Shown here one piece after another: positions 7,685 to 16,091 of a stretch of DNA of 64,000 bases. A model generated the notes under the pieces. It was not told the DNA's origin. It worked only from the letters and a program-made list of their open reading frames with translations, and did no database searches. The translations under genes were made by a program, and so were the position numbers. Numbering within the stretch: the stretch's first letter is position 1; every line of letters begins with the position of its first letter. Origin of the DNA: JAFGSI01 sp041287425 (lineage in GTDB: Bacteria; Chloroflexota; Anaerolineae; Anaerolineales; Villigracilaceae); the NCBI GenBank assembly GCA_041287425.1, contig JBEULG010000032.1, positions 1-64,000 of the forward strand. The letters run 5' to 3'.

Positions 7685-8407
7685 ATGAAGGAGACACTCT
7701 ATCATTTCTTGACCGGCGTTCTCGATCTTTTCCTGTGGGGCGGGGAATTGGTCGGGGAGGAGAATCTGCCCGAGCGGGGGCCGGCCGTTTTCGTGGCCAA
7801 TCACCTTGAGACCATGGGGCCGATTGCGGCGGTCTGTTCGATTCCTTTGCGGCTGCATCCCTGGATTATCGCCGACATGGTGGACACGGACTTAGCCCCC
7901 GCCTACCTCGAATGGGATTTCGTCCAGCGTAATTTTCATCTCAAACCGCCGGCGAGCCGATGGATCGCCCAGGCGCTGGCGAAGATTACCGTCCCTCTCC
8001 TGCGTTCGTTCGGCTGCGTGCCGGTTTACAAAGGTTACGAGAACATGCACCGCACCTGGGAGCAGAGCCTGAAAATTTTGCTGGAGGGCAAGTTCTTGTT
8101 GATTTTTCCGGAGGACGCGCACATGAAGCACGACCCCGTCACGCGCATGTCGGCTTTCCAGCGGAGTTTCGTCCGGCTGGGGGAGATATATTATGAGAGG
8201 ACCGGCCAGCGCCTGGCTTACTATCCGGTCGCCATTCATGGGGCGGGGGTGGTGATGGTCGGTCGGCCCGTCTGGCACAATCCGCTCAATCGGCCTGGCC
8301 TGGAGCGTCATCGGTTGAAGGATTTGATGGAAAGCGCGGTGCGGGCGATGTATTTGCAAATCGAGGGGGAGAAAGTCGGCGGCGTTTTGACGCCGGAGCA
8401 CAAATGA
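7685..8407 (+). CDS. PlsC-like 1-acyl-glycerol-phosphate acyltransferase family protein
   Basis: Membrane-associated acyltransferase-fold protein, 240 residues from ATG 7685, which is preceded by GGAGAGG; an in-frame GTG at 7646 lacks a ribosome-binding site. The fold is recognised from VFVANHLETMGP (block I), a central VPVYKG (block II-like) and LLIFPEDAHMKHDP (block III). Block I is unusual: H40 is present but the residue five positions later, normally the catalytic Asp of HX4D, is Gly45. Block III is FPED, not FPEG. It may act on an atypical acceptor or be catalytically altered. Its stop overlaps the next gene by 4 nt (ATGA), so the two are translationally coupled. Confidence 0.78.
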   Translation: MKETLYHFLTGVLDLFLWGGELVGEENLPERGPAVFVANHLETMGPIAAVCSIPLRLHPWIIADMVDTDLAPAYLEWDFVQRNFHLKPPASRWIAQALAKITVPLLRSFGCVPVYKGYENMHRTWEQSLKILLEGKFLLIFPEDAHMKHDPVTRMSAFQRSFVRLGEIYYERTGQRLAYYPVAIHGAGVVMVGRPVWHNPLNRPGLERHRLKDLMESAVRAMYLQIEGEKVGGVLTPEHK

Positions 8408-10065
8408 GCGCCGGCTTGGTGCTTTGCGGCCAGGATGGGCCTGCCATGCGATTGTTTTTTCGTTTGAGCCGGGAGTGGTTGCGCCGACACTGGCCCCTGG
8501 CGGCGCTGGTTGCGGTCAGTCTGTTGGGGGCGGCGCTGACGGTTTACGGCACGGCCAACGGACCCTGGGGGCAGAGCGACGCGGCGGCCTATCTGGCTGC
8601 CGCTCGCAGCCTGGCGCGCGGCGCGGGTTTGGGTTTTCCTGATCCAAACGGCCAATTCCATTTCCTGGTTCATTACCCTCCCTTTTACTCTTTGCTTCTG
8701 GCGCTGTTCTATGCGCCCGGCGGCGATTTGCTGGCCACGCCGCGCTGGCTGGATGTCTTCTTTTCCGCCGGCACGATTTTTGGATGCGGGTACATGTTCA
8801 TCCGCTTCAGCCGTTCCCCCTGGCTGGCGCTCCCGGCGGCTCTTTTGGTGGGCGTCTTTCCGATGACGGTGAGAATGTCGCACGCTGCCATGTCGGAGCC
8901 GTTGTTCCTCTTTCTGCTGGTCTGGGCCGGCTACGCCCTGCTGGCGGCGCTGCGCGGCGGACGCCGGTCGCTGGTCGCCGCTGCGCTGTTGATGGGTCTC
9001 CTGCCGCTCACTCGCTACATCGGGGTCGCTTTGCTGGCGGCCGGGGCGCTGGGCGTTGCCTGGCTCTCGACGGGGGGGTGGGGTGAACGTCTGCGGCGGG
9101 CGGCCCTGTTCAGCGGCTTGGCCGCCCTGCCCATCCTCGCCTGGCTGACCTGGGTATATCTGGCGACGGATCACGAAACCGCCGGCCGGACCTTCCAGAT
9201 GGGGCTGGAGGATGTGGGCGAAAAGTTGCGCCTCTTCGCTTCTCTCTTTGCCAAGGTGGTCTGGGAATGGCTGCCCTATCATCCGTTCTACCCGGCGACC
9301 AAGTCGCGCCTGCGCTTGGTTGTTTTGCTGCTGGCGGCGCTGCTTGCCGCCGGCCTGACCTTCCTGGCCCGCCGGCGGGGACGCCCGGCCGCTGCCGCCC
9401 AAACAGCCTTCCCGATTTTTGGCGTTTTTGGCCTAGCTGCGCTGACCTACGCCCTGGCTCTTCTGGCCGCCTATTTGTTCTCTGCGCCGACGCCGGATGT
9501 GGACGAGCGCATGCTCCTACCTTTCTATGTCAGCCTGATGCTGTGCCTGCTGGGGGCGTTGGCCGTCTGGCAGACGGCCTGGCAGCGGAAACGGCGCTGG
9601 ATGGCCGGACTGGTCTGGTTGGTGACCGGCCTGTTTCTGGCCTGGTGGCTGCCCCAGACGCTGTACTATTTGCAGGAGGATCATGCCGGCTGGGGCGTGA
9701 CGGTGTACGCCTGGCGGGAATCGCCCACCCTGCAAGCCCTGTCCGAGTTGCCGGCCGGGCAGCCGGTCGTCTCGGACAACGCCGCCCTGGTTCTTCTGTG
9801 GACGGGCCGGCCGGTCTATGATTTGACCGCCACCTTGCGCCCAGATTTCATCGCCGGAGAGGCGGTCTACGGCAGCGATCTCTCCGACCCGGCTCAGCAG
9901 GCTTTTTGCCAGGCGGGCGCGCCGCTCGTCCTGTTTGGCGACCTGGCCGCCTGGCTGCAAGCCTCGCACGGCGAGGCGGGCCGTCAGCGTCTGCAAAGTC
10001 TGCTCGCGCCGCTGCCGGGCAGAGAATTTTCGGATGGAGAAATCTATTCTTGCAGGCTTCCCTGA
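8404..10065 (+). CDS. Multi-pass membrane glycosyltransferase, GT39/ArnT-like
   Basis: Integral membrane protein of 553 residues with about 10-12 hydrophobic segments and a soluble C-terminal tail (about 450-553). The first loop after TM1 carries SDAAAYLAAARSLARG, the acidic D-x3-Y pattern of polyprenyl-phosphate sugar transferases of the GT-C fold (ArnT, PMT). Such enzymes move a lipid-linked sugar to an acceptor on the outer face of the membrane. Coupling to the PlsC-like gene suggests a glycolipid or envelope role, which is an inference. ATG 8446 is an alternative start; 8404 is chosen because of the ATGA overlap. The donor and acceptor are unknown. Confidence 0.72.
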   Translation: MSAGLVLCGQDGPAMRLFFRLSREWLRRHWPLAALVAVSLLGAALTVYGTANGPWGQSDAAAYLAAARSLARGAGLGFPDPNGQFHFLVHYPPFYSLLLALFYAPGGDLLATPRWLDVFFSAGTIFGCGYMFIRFSRSPWLALPAALLVGVFPMTVRMSHAAMSEPLFLFLLVWAGYALLAALRGGRRSLVAAALLMGLLPLTRYIGVALLAAGALGVAWLSTGGWGERLRRAALFSGLAALPILAWLTWVYLATDHETAGRTFQMGLEDVGEKLRLFASLFAKVVWEWLPYHPFYPATKSRLRLVVLLLAALLAAGLTFLARRRGRPAAAAQTAFPIFGVFGLAALTYALALLAAYLFSAPTPDVDERMLLPFYVSLMLCLLGALAVWQTAWQRKRRWMAGLVWLVTGLFLAWWLPQTLYYLQEDHAGWGVTVYAWRESPTLQALSELPAGQPVVSDNAALVLLWTGRPVYDLTATLRPDFIAGEAVYGSDLSDPAQQAFCQAGAPLVLFGDLAAWLQASHGEAGRQRLQSLLAPLPGREFSDGEIYSCRLP

Positions 10066-10266
10066 CCGGCGCGGCGCCTTGTGAGCATCGGAGGGCGAAC
10101 TCGCCGTGAGTGGCCTAGCAGGGGGATATTCAATTCGCGTAATTTGCGCTATTATTATTGAGAAATCCGTTCTTTTCTGGAACGAACGCCGTCGTTTGAA
10201 CGTCAGAGAAGGGACGTTTATGGAACGTTCCCATGATCTGTGCGGCATTCGAAAGGAGGAATGTTC

Positions 10267-12324
10267 ATGACTCTGCGCCGCATTCTCATTCCGCTTGTTC
10301 TCATATCCATCCTGGTGCTTCAGTTCGGGCCGGCTTCGGCCATTTTGCCCTCCGTCGCCGCAGTGACCAATTCGGATTGGCTGCAGTTCGTCGCCGATGT
10401 GACCATCCCCGATGGTGCGGCCATGACGCCGGGAGCAACCTTCACGAAGACCTGGCGGTTGCGCAATATCGGTACGACTACCTGGACGACCAGTTACGCC
10501 CTGGTCTTTACCAGCGGTGCGCAGATGGGCGCGCCGGCGGTGGTCAACCTGCCCACCAATGTCGCCCCCGGCCAGACGGTGGATATCTCCGTCAGCCTGA
10601 CCGCTCCGACCGTCCCCGGCCGCTACATTGGCTACTTCAAACTGCGCAACGCGGCCGGCGTCCTGTTTGGCTGGGGGACGGCGGCCGACCGGGCATTCTG
10701 GGTCGAAATCACCGTCCCCTCAACGGCCAGCACGGCTTACGACTTCGCGGCCAATGCCTGCGCCGCCACCTGGACCAGCGGGGCCGGGGCGCTGCCCTGC
10801 CCCGGTTCGGATGGCGACAGCCGCGGCTTCGTCATCCGCCAGGACGCGCCCACGCTCGAGACCGGCGCGTTGGACACCGCTCCCGGCTTGCTGGTCGCCC
10901 CGCAGGCGGTGACGGACGGTTTCATTCAGGGCGTCTACCCGGCCTTCACCGTCCAGGCGGGTGACCGCTTCCAGGCGACGGTCGGCTGCCAGTATGGAGC
11001 GACAAGTTGTTATGTGGCCTATCGGCTGGATTATCAAATCGGCAGCGGAGCGGTGCGCACCCTGTGGACCTTCCGCGAGCGTTATGAGGGACGGGTCTAC
11101 CGCGCCAACATCGATTTGTCCTCTCTGGCCGGCCAGAATGTCCGCTTCATCCTGACCCTTTCGGCCTACGGATCGCCAACCGGCGACCGCGCTATTTGGG
11201 GCACGCCGCGCATCGTCCGCAGCGGGGCGGTCGTCACCCCGCCGACGGCCACGACACCCAGCGGTGCAACCCCCACCCCCACGCCGGTGCCGGCGGCCTG
11301 TGACCGGGCAGCCTTCGTCGCCGATGTGACCATTCCAGATGGAGCAACCCTGGCGGCAGGCAGTTCCTTTACTAAGACCTGGCGGCTGCGTAACACGGGC
11401 ACCTGCACCTGGACGACCGGCTATGCCCTCGTCTTTGTCAGCGGCGACCAGATGGGTGCCCCGACTACCTTGCTGTTGCCGTCCAGCGTGGCGCCCGGGC
11501 AGACGGTGGACTTGTCTGTCCCGATGACGGCTCCCAGTGTTGCCGGACACTATCGCGGTTATTGGAAACTGCGGAATGCGGCGGGCGTCCCCTTTGGGGT
11601 GGGTTCGGCCGGAACGGTGGCATTTTGGGTGGATATCAACGTCAGCGGCTCGGCCGTCAGTCCCGGCACGGCCTACGATTTTGTAGCCAATGCCTGTTCT
11701 GCCGCCTGGACGAGCGGCGCGGGGACCTTGCCCTGCCCGGGCAGCGACGGCGACGGGCGCGGTTTCGTGATTCGCCAGGACGCACCTCTTCTGGAGGGGA
11801 ACACCACTGCCGGTCCGGGATTGCTGGTCTCGCCTCAAGCCATCAACGATGGCTACATTCAGGCCGTCTATCCGCCCTTTGCCGTTCAAGCCGGTGACCG
11901 CTTCCAGTCAATTGTCTCCTGTCAGTACGGGGCGACCTCCTGCTACGTCACCTTCCGCGTCGATTACCGGATTGGCAGCGGCCCGATCCAAACCCTGATC
12001 GTTTTTCGCGAACGTTATGAGGGATTGTACTATCGTATGGATGTGGACCTCTCCTCGCTGGCGGGGCAGAACGTCGCCTTTATCCTGACGCTCCAGGCGT
12101 ATGGTTCGCCGGCCGGCGACCGGGCCCTGTGGGTTGGATCGCGCATCGCCCGCTCCGGCGCCACATCAACCCCCACCCTGACGCCGACCTCCATCTCCTC
12201 CGGCGCGACCCCCACCCCGACGCCGAGCGCCACGCCCACTGCGACCTCCACGGAGACGCCCACTGCAACTCCCACTGAAACGCCCACCGAAACTCCTACT
12301 CTGACACCCACCAATACGCCTTGA
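10267..12324 (+). CDS. Secreted protein with two NBR1-like Ig domains and two copies of a paired beta domain
   Basis: Exported protein, 685 residues from ATG 10267, which has AAAGGAGGA 6 nt upstream (ATG 10261 is too close to it). Signal peptide about 1-25 ending at ASA. The mature part is a clear duplication: Ig-like domain 1 (about 41-150, FVADVTIPDG...TWRLRN) plus beta module 1 (about 158-318, beginning AYDFAANACAATWTSG), a Thr-Pro linker, then Ig-like domain 2 (about 350-459) plus beta module 2 (about 469-629). The Ig units match the NBR1 central-domain family used in bacteria in surface and secreted proteins. It ends in a TPTPTETPT-type tail with no anchor or sorting signal. The partner domain is not one I recognise; it may bind carbohydrate or protein. 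Confidence 0.82.
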   Translation: MTLRRILIPLVLISILVLQFGPASAILPSVAAVTNSDWLQFVADVTIPDGAAMTPGATFTKTWRLRNIGTTTWTTSYALVFTSGAQMGAPAVVNLPTNVAPGQTVDISVSLTAPTVPGRYIGYFKLRNAAGVLFGWGTAADRAFWVEITVPSTASTAYDFAANACAATWTSGAGALPCPGSDGDSRGFVIRQDAPTLETGALDTAPGLLVAPQAVTDGFIQGVYPAFTVQAGDRFQATVGCQYGATSCYVAYRLDYQIGSGAVRTLWTFRERYEGRVYRANIDLSSLAGQNVRFILTLSAYGSPTGDRAIWGTPRIVRSGAVVTPPTATTPSGATPTPTPVPAACDRAAFVADVTIPDGATLAAGSSFTKTWRLRNTGTCTWTTGYALVFVSGDQMGAPTTLLLPSSVAPGQTVDLSVPMTAPSVAGHYRGYWKLRNAAGVPFGVGSAGTVAFWVDINVSGSAVSPGTAYDFVANACSAAWTSGAGTLPCPGSDGDGRGFVIRQDAPLLEGNTTAGPGLLVSPQAINDGYIQAVYPPFAVQAGDRFQSIVSCQYGATSCYVTFRVDYRIGSGPIQTLIVFRERYEGLYYRMDVDLSSLAGQNVAFILTLQAYGSPAGDRALWVGSRIARSGATSTPTLTPTSISSGATPTPTPSATPTATSTETPTATPTETPTETPTLTPTNTP

Positions 12325-12382
12325 TCGAGGCGGGCAGGGGCCAACGCGTCGGGTTGATGGACGTCAGCGTGAAAGAGAAAAC

Positions 12383-12415
12383 AGAAGCCGGCCGTTCTAA
12401 GCCGGCTTCTTGATT
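12383..12415 (+). terminator. Intrinsic terminator-like hairpin after the Ig-domain gene
   Basis: Arms AGAAGCCGGC (12383-12392) and GCCGGCTTCT (12401-12410) with an 8-nt loop, followed by TGATTTGT. The T-run is weak. It lies between the NBR1-Ig gene and the DsbA-like gene. Confidence 0.6.
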
Positions 12416-12527
12416 TGTCCGCCTCGTTCGCTTTTCAGCCTTCGAAGAAATTTCCAACTGGACAAATCTTCCTGATTATGGCAAAATCTTCCTGCTTTTT
12501 ATCCTGCCCAGGTGACAAGGAGTGTTC

Positions 12528-13271
12528 ATGAGCAGAAAAGAGATACAAGCCCGGCGTCGCAGACAGAAACTCGTTTCGCGATTGTGGGCACTTGGATTGG
12601 TCACACTAGGCGCTTTGCTGGTTGCCTTGGCTTTCATCATGCCGCTTGCCCGGCGCAGCACTTATGAGCCGCGTACATTCAGCGTTCCCGTCAACGGCCC
12701 TTCGCTTGGCGTGGCAGACGCCCCCGTGCGCGTGGATGTATGGGAAGATTTTCAGTGTCCGGCCTGTGCCGAGTATTCGCGCTCTATCGAGACGCGCATC
12801 ATCAGCGAATATGTCGAACAGGGCCTGGTCCTGTACACCTATCACTTCTTCCCCTTCCTGGATGGCGCCGATTATCCCGCCGAGGACGGAAGCGGCCGCC
12901 TGCATTATATCTACAGTCAGCGCGGCCCCGGCGAATCGGACCAGGCCGCCAACGCGGCCATGTGCGCCGCCGAACAAGGCCGCTTCTGGGACTATCACGA
13001 CATCCTCTACCAGAACTGGAACGGCGAAAACCGCGGCGCGTTTGCCGATTCGCGCCTGCTCTTGTTTGCTGAAGATATTGGCCTGGACATGACCGCCTTC
13101 GAGCAATGCTTCCGCGAGAATCGTTATGAGGATGTCATCCAGGCCGATTTTATCGCCGGGAACGAGCGGAACATCCCGGGGACGCCGAGCGTGTTTGTCA
13201 ATGATGTGCGCGTGCCTACCCGTTTTGAAGATATTGCCGCCGCTATCGAAGCGGCGCTGGCGAGGCCGTAG
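12528..13271 (+). CDS. Membrane-anchored DsbA-family thioredoxin-fold protein
   Basis: Thiol oxidoreductase-like protein tethered to the outer face of the cytoplasmic membrane, 247 residues. The Arg-rich N-terminus (RKEIQARRRRQK) is followed by a single TM helix at about 20-41. The DsbA-like domain contains the redox pair C77-P-A-C80 in EDFQCPACAEY, the AANAAMCAAEQGRFWDYHD helical segment, and the cis-Pro loop GTPSVFVN. It fits the Chloroflexota and actinobacterial DsbA/BdbD group that forms or isomerises disulfides in exported proteins. ATG 12528 is chosen because AAGGAG is 7 nt upstream; an in-frame GTG at 12522 is less likely. A strong hairpin terminator follows. Confidence 0.9.
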   Translation: MSRKEIQARRRRQKLVSRLWALGLVTLGALLVALAFIMPLARRSTYEPRTFSVPVNGPSLGVADAPVRVDVWEDFQCPACAEYSRSIETRIISEYVEQGLVLYTYHFFPFLDGADYPAEDGSGRLHYIYSQRGPGESDQAANAAMCAAEQGRFWDYHDILYQNWNGENRGAFADSRLLLFAEDIGLDMTAFEQCFRENRYEDVIQADFIAGNERNIPGTPSVFVNDVRVPTRFEDIAAAIEAALARP

Positions 13272-13286
13272 CGCTTACATTCAACC

Positions 13287-13323
13287 AGAGACCCGGTCTT
13301 TCGAAAGAGGCCGGGTCTCTTGA
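13287..13323 (+). terminator. Hairpin terminator between the DsbA-like and GNAT genes
   Basis: Ten-base arms AGAGACCCGG (13287-13296) and CCGGGTCTCT (13311-13320). The -10 box of the next gene begins directly after the stem. Confidence 0.7.
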
Positions 13324-13329
13324 TATAAT
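13324..13329 (+). promoter_or_regulatory. -10 box implying a leaderless or near-leaderless GNAT mRNA
   Basis: TATAAT ends only 7 nt before ATG 13337, so the expected first transcribed base is at or beside the start codon. There is no ribosome-binding site, because the terminator stem occupies the upstream sequence. Confidence 0.5.
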
Positions 13330-13336
13330 TGTGGCG

Positions 13337-14329
13337 ATGGCCGCCCTTAACACCCCCGTCCTCGCTCAGACGCCGCAATTGCGCCCGCTCAATATCCTGC
13401 GCGACCTGCCGGCCGTCGCCGACCTGGTCGAGACCTGTTTCGCCGCCACGCTGGATAGCGACGGGCGCCGTTATATCCAGCAGATGCGCAAAGCGGGCAG
13501 CGATAACGTTTTTTTGCGCTGGGCGATGACGGCAGTAGAAACGGTCTCCATGCCGCTCTCCGGTTATGTTTGGGAGGAAAACGGAGAAATCATTGGCAAT
13601 GTCAGCCTGATTCCGTATCGGGGAGGCGGAAAGCGCATTTATCTGATTGCCAATGTCGCCGTTCGGCCCGATTACCGCCGGCGCGGTATCGGCCGTGCCC
13701 TGACGGTGGCGGCCATGCATCATGCCCGCCAGAAACGCGCCGATGAAATCTGGCTGCATGTGCGCGAAGACAATCCGGGGGCCATTGCCCTGTACCTCAG
13801 CCTTGGGTTTTGCGAACGCGCCCGACGCACCACCTGGCAGGCCGTCCCCGACCGCGGCGCCTGCCTTGACGGGCTGGGTCTGACGGTCGAGGGGCGCTCG
13901 CTGCGCGATTGGAACCGGCAACAGGCCTGGTTGCGGCAAGCCTACCCCGAGCATCTGACCTGGTATCAGTCCATGCCCTGGCTTTCGCTTCGCCCCGGTT
14001 TGCTGCCCTCTTTCTACCGCGCCTTTCTCGATTTCGAAACGCGCCACTGGGCGGCGCATGCCGGCGAGCATCTGCTGGCGGCGCTCACCTGGCAGGCGGG
14101 GACGGGCAATTGCGACCGTCTCTGGCTGGCCGCCCCGGCGGAGGGCAATGACCGGGCCGTGACCGCCTTGCTGCTCCATGCCCGTCGCCAATTGGCCTGG
14201 CGGCAGAAATTATCCCTGGAGTATCCCGCCGACGTTCATGCCGCCTCCATCGAGGCCTCCGGTTTCCAGCCACAGCGCACCTTGCTGTGGATGCAGTGGA
14301 GCGAAACTTCTTTCCCCTCAATTACGTAG
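13337..14329 (+). CDS. GNAT-family N-acetyltransferase
   Basis: Acetyl-CoA-dependent acyltransferase fold, about 330 residues. The N-terminal GNAT domain (about 15-165) shows the acetyl-CoA binding motif VAVRPDYRRRGIGRAL followed by DEIWLHVREDNPGAIALYLSLGF. The second half (about 170-330) is less conserved and may be a degenerate second GNAT domain; this is an inference. ATG 13337 is used; GTG 13331 in the same frame would lie inside the promoter spacing. The gene appears to be expressed from a leaderless promoter. The substrate is unknown. The next gene follows after 18 nt, so the two are likely co-transcribed. Confidence 0.82.
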   Translation: MAALNTPVLAQTPQLRPLNILRDLPAVADLVETCFAATLDSDGRRYIQQMRKAGSDNVFLRWAMTAVETVSMPLSGYVWEENGEIIGNVSLIPYRGGGKRIYLIANVAVRPDYRRRGIGRALTVAAMHHARQKRADEIWLHVREDNPGAIALYLSLGFCERARRTTWQAVPDRGACLDGLGLTVEGRSLRDWNRQQAWLRQAYPEHLTWYQSMPWLSLRPGLLPSFYRAFLDFETRHWAAHAGEHLLAALTWQAGTGNCDRLWLAAPAEGNDRAVTALLLHARRQLAWRQKLSLEYPADVHAASIEASGFQPQRTLLWMQWSETSFPSIT

Positions 14330-14347
14330 GTAAGACAGGAGGTTCCT

Positions 14348-14737
14348 ATGCGACTGATTCTGCGCTGGGCGATCAATGCTGCCGCCTTATATGCCGCTGT
14401 GGCACTGCTGCCCCATCACATTTTGTATCAAGGCAATTGGGTGGACATCCTCTGGCTGGCGCTCATCTTTGGCCTGGTGAACGCCATTCTCAAACCGCCG
14501 GCCAAGGCGCTTTCCTGCCTGCTCATCATCCTGACATTGGGGCTGTTCACGCTGGTCATCAACACCCTGCTCTTCGCCCTGACGGGCTGGATCGGGGCGC
14601 AGTTTGGGGTCGGCTTTGAACTGGCTCCGCCCTGGTTCTGGAGCGCCTTCCTCGGCTCGCTGGTCACCACGCTGGTCAGTGTGGTGCTCAGTTACTTCTT
14701 GAAAAGCGAACTGAAGGGACGCCGGCGCAAGAAATAG
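14348..14737 (+). CDS. YvlD/phage holin IV family small membrane protein
   Basis: Four-TM membrane protein of 129 residues of the family named after mycobacteriophage holins but present in many chromosomes as YvlD-like proteins. The pattern LWLALIFGLVNAILKPPAK followed by LTLGLFTLVINTLLFALTGW is characteristic. It ends in a basic tail (KGRRRKK). AGGAGG lies 6 nt before the ATG. There are no phage genes nearby, so it should be read as a cellular membrane protein of unknown role and not as evidence of a prophage. Confidence 0.85.
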   Translation: MRLILRWAINAAALYAAVALLPHHILYQGNWVDILWLALIFGLVNAILKPPAKALSCLLIILTLGLFTLVINTLLFALTGWIGAQFGVGFELAPPWFWSAFLGSLVTTLVSVVLSYFLKSELKGRRRKK

Positions 14738-14758
14738 GCCGACGACGGGAACTCGATG

Positions 14759-14788
14759 GAGCGGCGCGCTGTTTCGAGCGCGCCGCTC
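14759..14788. terminator. Bidirectional hairpin between convergent genes
   Basis: Twelve-base arms GAGCGGCGCGCT (14759-14770) and AGCGCGCCGCTC (14777-14788), loop GTTTCG, between the ends of the plus-strand YvlD-like gene and the minus-strand peptidase gene. Neither side has a clear T-run. Confidence 0.6.
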
Positions 14789-14792
14789 TGAT

Positions 14793-15794
14793 TCAGCCGC
14801 TCTGTGAACCGGGCAGTCCGCCTGCCGGACCGGCAGCCTGCACTGCCCGTAAAATAGCCTGCGCCAACGCTTCGGCCGCGTAGGCCCCTACCGTACTGAT
14901 GTCGGCTCGGATGCCGCCCGTGGCGAGTGCAAAGAGGGTGTCGCCGTCCAGCATCGTATGAGCCGGGCGGACGGCGCGCGCCAGGCCATCATGGGCCATT
15001 TGGGCGATTTTGGTTGCCTCGGCCTTGTTGCAGCGGATGTTGGCAGCCACCACGCCGACGACCGTGTTGCGCCCGGCGGCCAAGCGCATGATGCTGCGTC
15101 CGGCGAGCGTATTCATCACCCGCAGCGTATCGGCAAAGGGGCCGTCGCCGCCCAGGGCAAGGGGCCCGATTTTGACGGGCCGCGCTCCGGCGACGATTTG
15201 CCCGGAGGCCGGATCGACCACGTCGCCGAAAGCGTTGACGGCCACGATGGCGCCCACGACCACTCCGCCCCTCAGGCGGAGGCTGGCCGTCCCCAGGCCG
15301 GACTTCGTCGCCCCGGCCCGCCCAAAGATTTTGCCGACCGATGCGCCCATCCCTGCCCCGACGTTGCCCTCCGCCGGCGGGTCGCGGCGGGCGGAGGAGG
15401 CGGCCGCGTAGCCCATGGCCGCGTCCGGGCGGACGTCGGCCCGCCCGAGGTCCAGGTCGTAGAGGATGGCGGCCGGCACGATGGGGACGTGTCCCGCGCC
15501 GGTGCGGAATCCAATTCCCTGCTCCTCGAGGTAGCGCATGACGCCGCTGGCGGCATCCAGGCCGAATGCCGAGCCGCCCGCCAACAGAATGGCGTGCACT
15601 TTCTCTACCAGGTTGAAGGGGGCGAGCAAATCGGTCTCGCGCGTGCCGGGTGCGCCGCCGCGCACGTCCACGCCGCCGACTGCCCCCTTGCGGCACAGCA
15701 CCACCGTGCAGCCGGTGAGCGCCTCTTCGTCTTGAGCGTGGCCGACTTCGATTCCCGGCACATCGGTGATGGCGTTTGTTCCGTTTTTGCTCAT
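14793..15794 (-). CDS. P1-family (DmpA/NylC-like) Ntn hydrolase / aminopeptidase
   Basis: Self-processing N-terminal nucleophile hydrolase, 333 residues, of the DmpA / 6-aminohexanoate oligomer hydrolase family. It begins TNAITDVPGIEVGHAQD, the standard start of the family, then LLAGGSAFGLDAASGV and GNVGAGMGASVGKI. The predicted autocleavage point is N243-T244 in AAGRNTVVGVV, giving a new N-terminal Thr; this is by analogy with NylC. The C-terminal AQMAHDGLARAV...DGDTLFALATG is typical. The true start is ATG 15792-15794, which overlaps the stop of the 58-residue gene upstream (ATGA); a much longer frame to 16088 is not supported. The natural substrate is unknown. Confidence 0.9.
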   Translation of the reverse strand: MSKNGTNAITDVPGIEVGHAQDEEALTGCTVVLCRKGAVGGVDVRGGAPGTRETDLLAPFNLVEKVHAILLAGGSAFGLDAASGVMRYLEEQGIGFRTGAGHVPIVPAAILYDLDLGRADVRPDAAMGYAAASSARRDPPAEGNVGAGMGASVGKIFGRAGATKSGLGTASLRLRGGVVVGAIVAVNAFGDVVDPASGQIVAGARPVKIGPLALGGDGPFADTLRVMNTLAGRSIMRLAAGRNTVVGVVAANIRCNKAEATKIAQMAHDGLARAVRPAHTMLDGDTLFALATGGIRADISTVGAYAAEALAQAILRAVQAAGPAGGLPGSQSG

Positions 15795-15967
15795 TTGAGT
15801 TTGCGAATCAGGGCCAGGAATTCGTCCCATTCTTCTTGGAAGAAGTGCATGGTGACGTTGTTCAATTCGAGGTGATAGGTGGTTTCCCCATCGGGTTCGT
15901 CGGCTTTCCAAATCATGAAGTTTTCGGTTTCGGCAATGGTCTCGGTGACGGGTTCGTTTGGATTCAT
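15791..15967 (-). CDS. Small 58-residue protein, translationally coupled to the P1 hydrolase
   Basis: Short gene with an AGGAGG ribosome-binding site 5 nt before its ATG (15965-15967). It is acidic overall, begins MNPNEPVTETIAETENFMIW and ends in an amphipathic, basic-tipped helix (FFQEEWDEFLALIRKLK). The TGA stop overlaps the ATG of the P1 hydrolase as ATGA, so the two proteins are probably made in fixed ratio. I do not recognise a family. It could be a partner or regulator of the hydrolase. The good ribosome-binding site, the coupling and the codon pattern argue that it is real. Confidence 0.75.
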   Translation of the reverse strand: MNPNEPVTETIAETENFMIWKADEPDGETTYHLELNNVTMHFFQEEWDEFLALIRKLK

Positions 15968-16091
15968 AGGACCTCCTTTGGTCTGATTTCATTATACGGC
16001 TTTCTTTGCTTGCGCACCTTAAAATGCGTATTGGTGCGTTTCGCCGCGGCTGCGGCGGAACGTTCTGTTGCTCATGCAAATCTTCCATTTA

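Noticed and set aside
10165..10235. LexA-like box (CGAAC...GTTTG) and GGAACGTTCC palindrome upstream of the Ig-domain gene
   Set aside because: Half-site spacing is 6 instead of 4, so it does not fit the Gram-positive LexA consensus; the palindrome alone is not enough to call an operator.
14348..14737. Holin as a sign of a prophage
   Set aside because: The family is widespread as the chromosomal YvlD type and no lysin, capsid or integrase genes are near.
14793..16088. 431-residue version of the P1 hydrolase
   Set aside because: The extra 98 residues are the out-of-frame reading of the 58-residue gene and have no ribosome-binding site; the family start motif begins at 15794.
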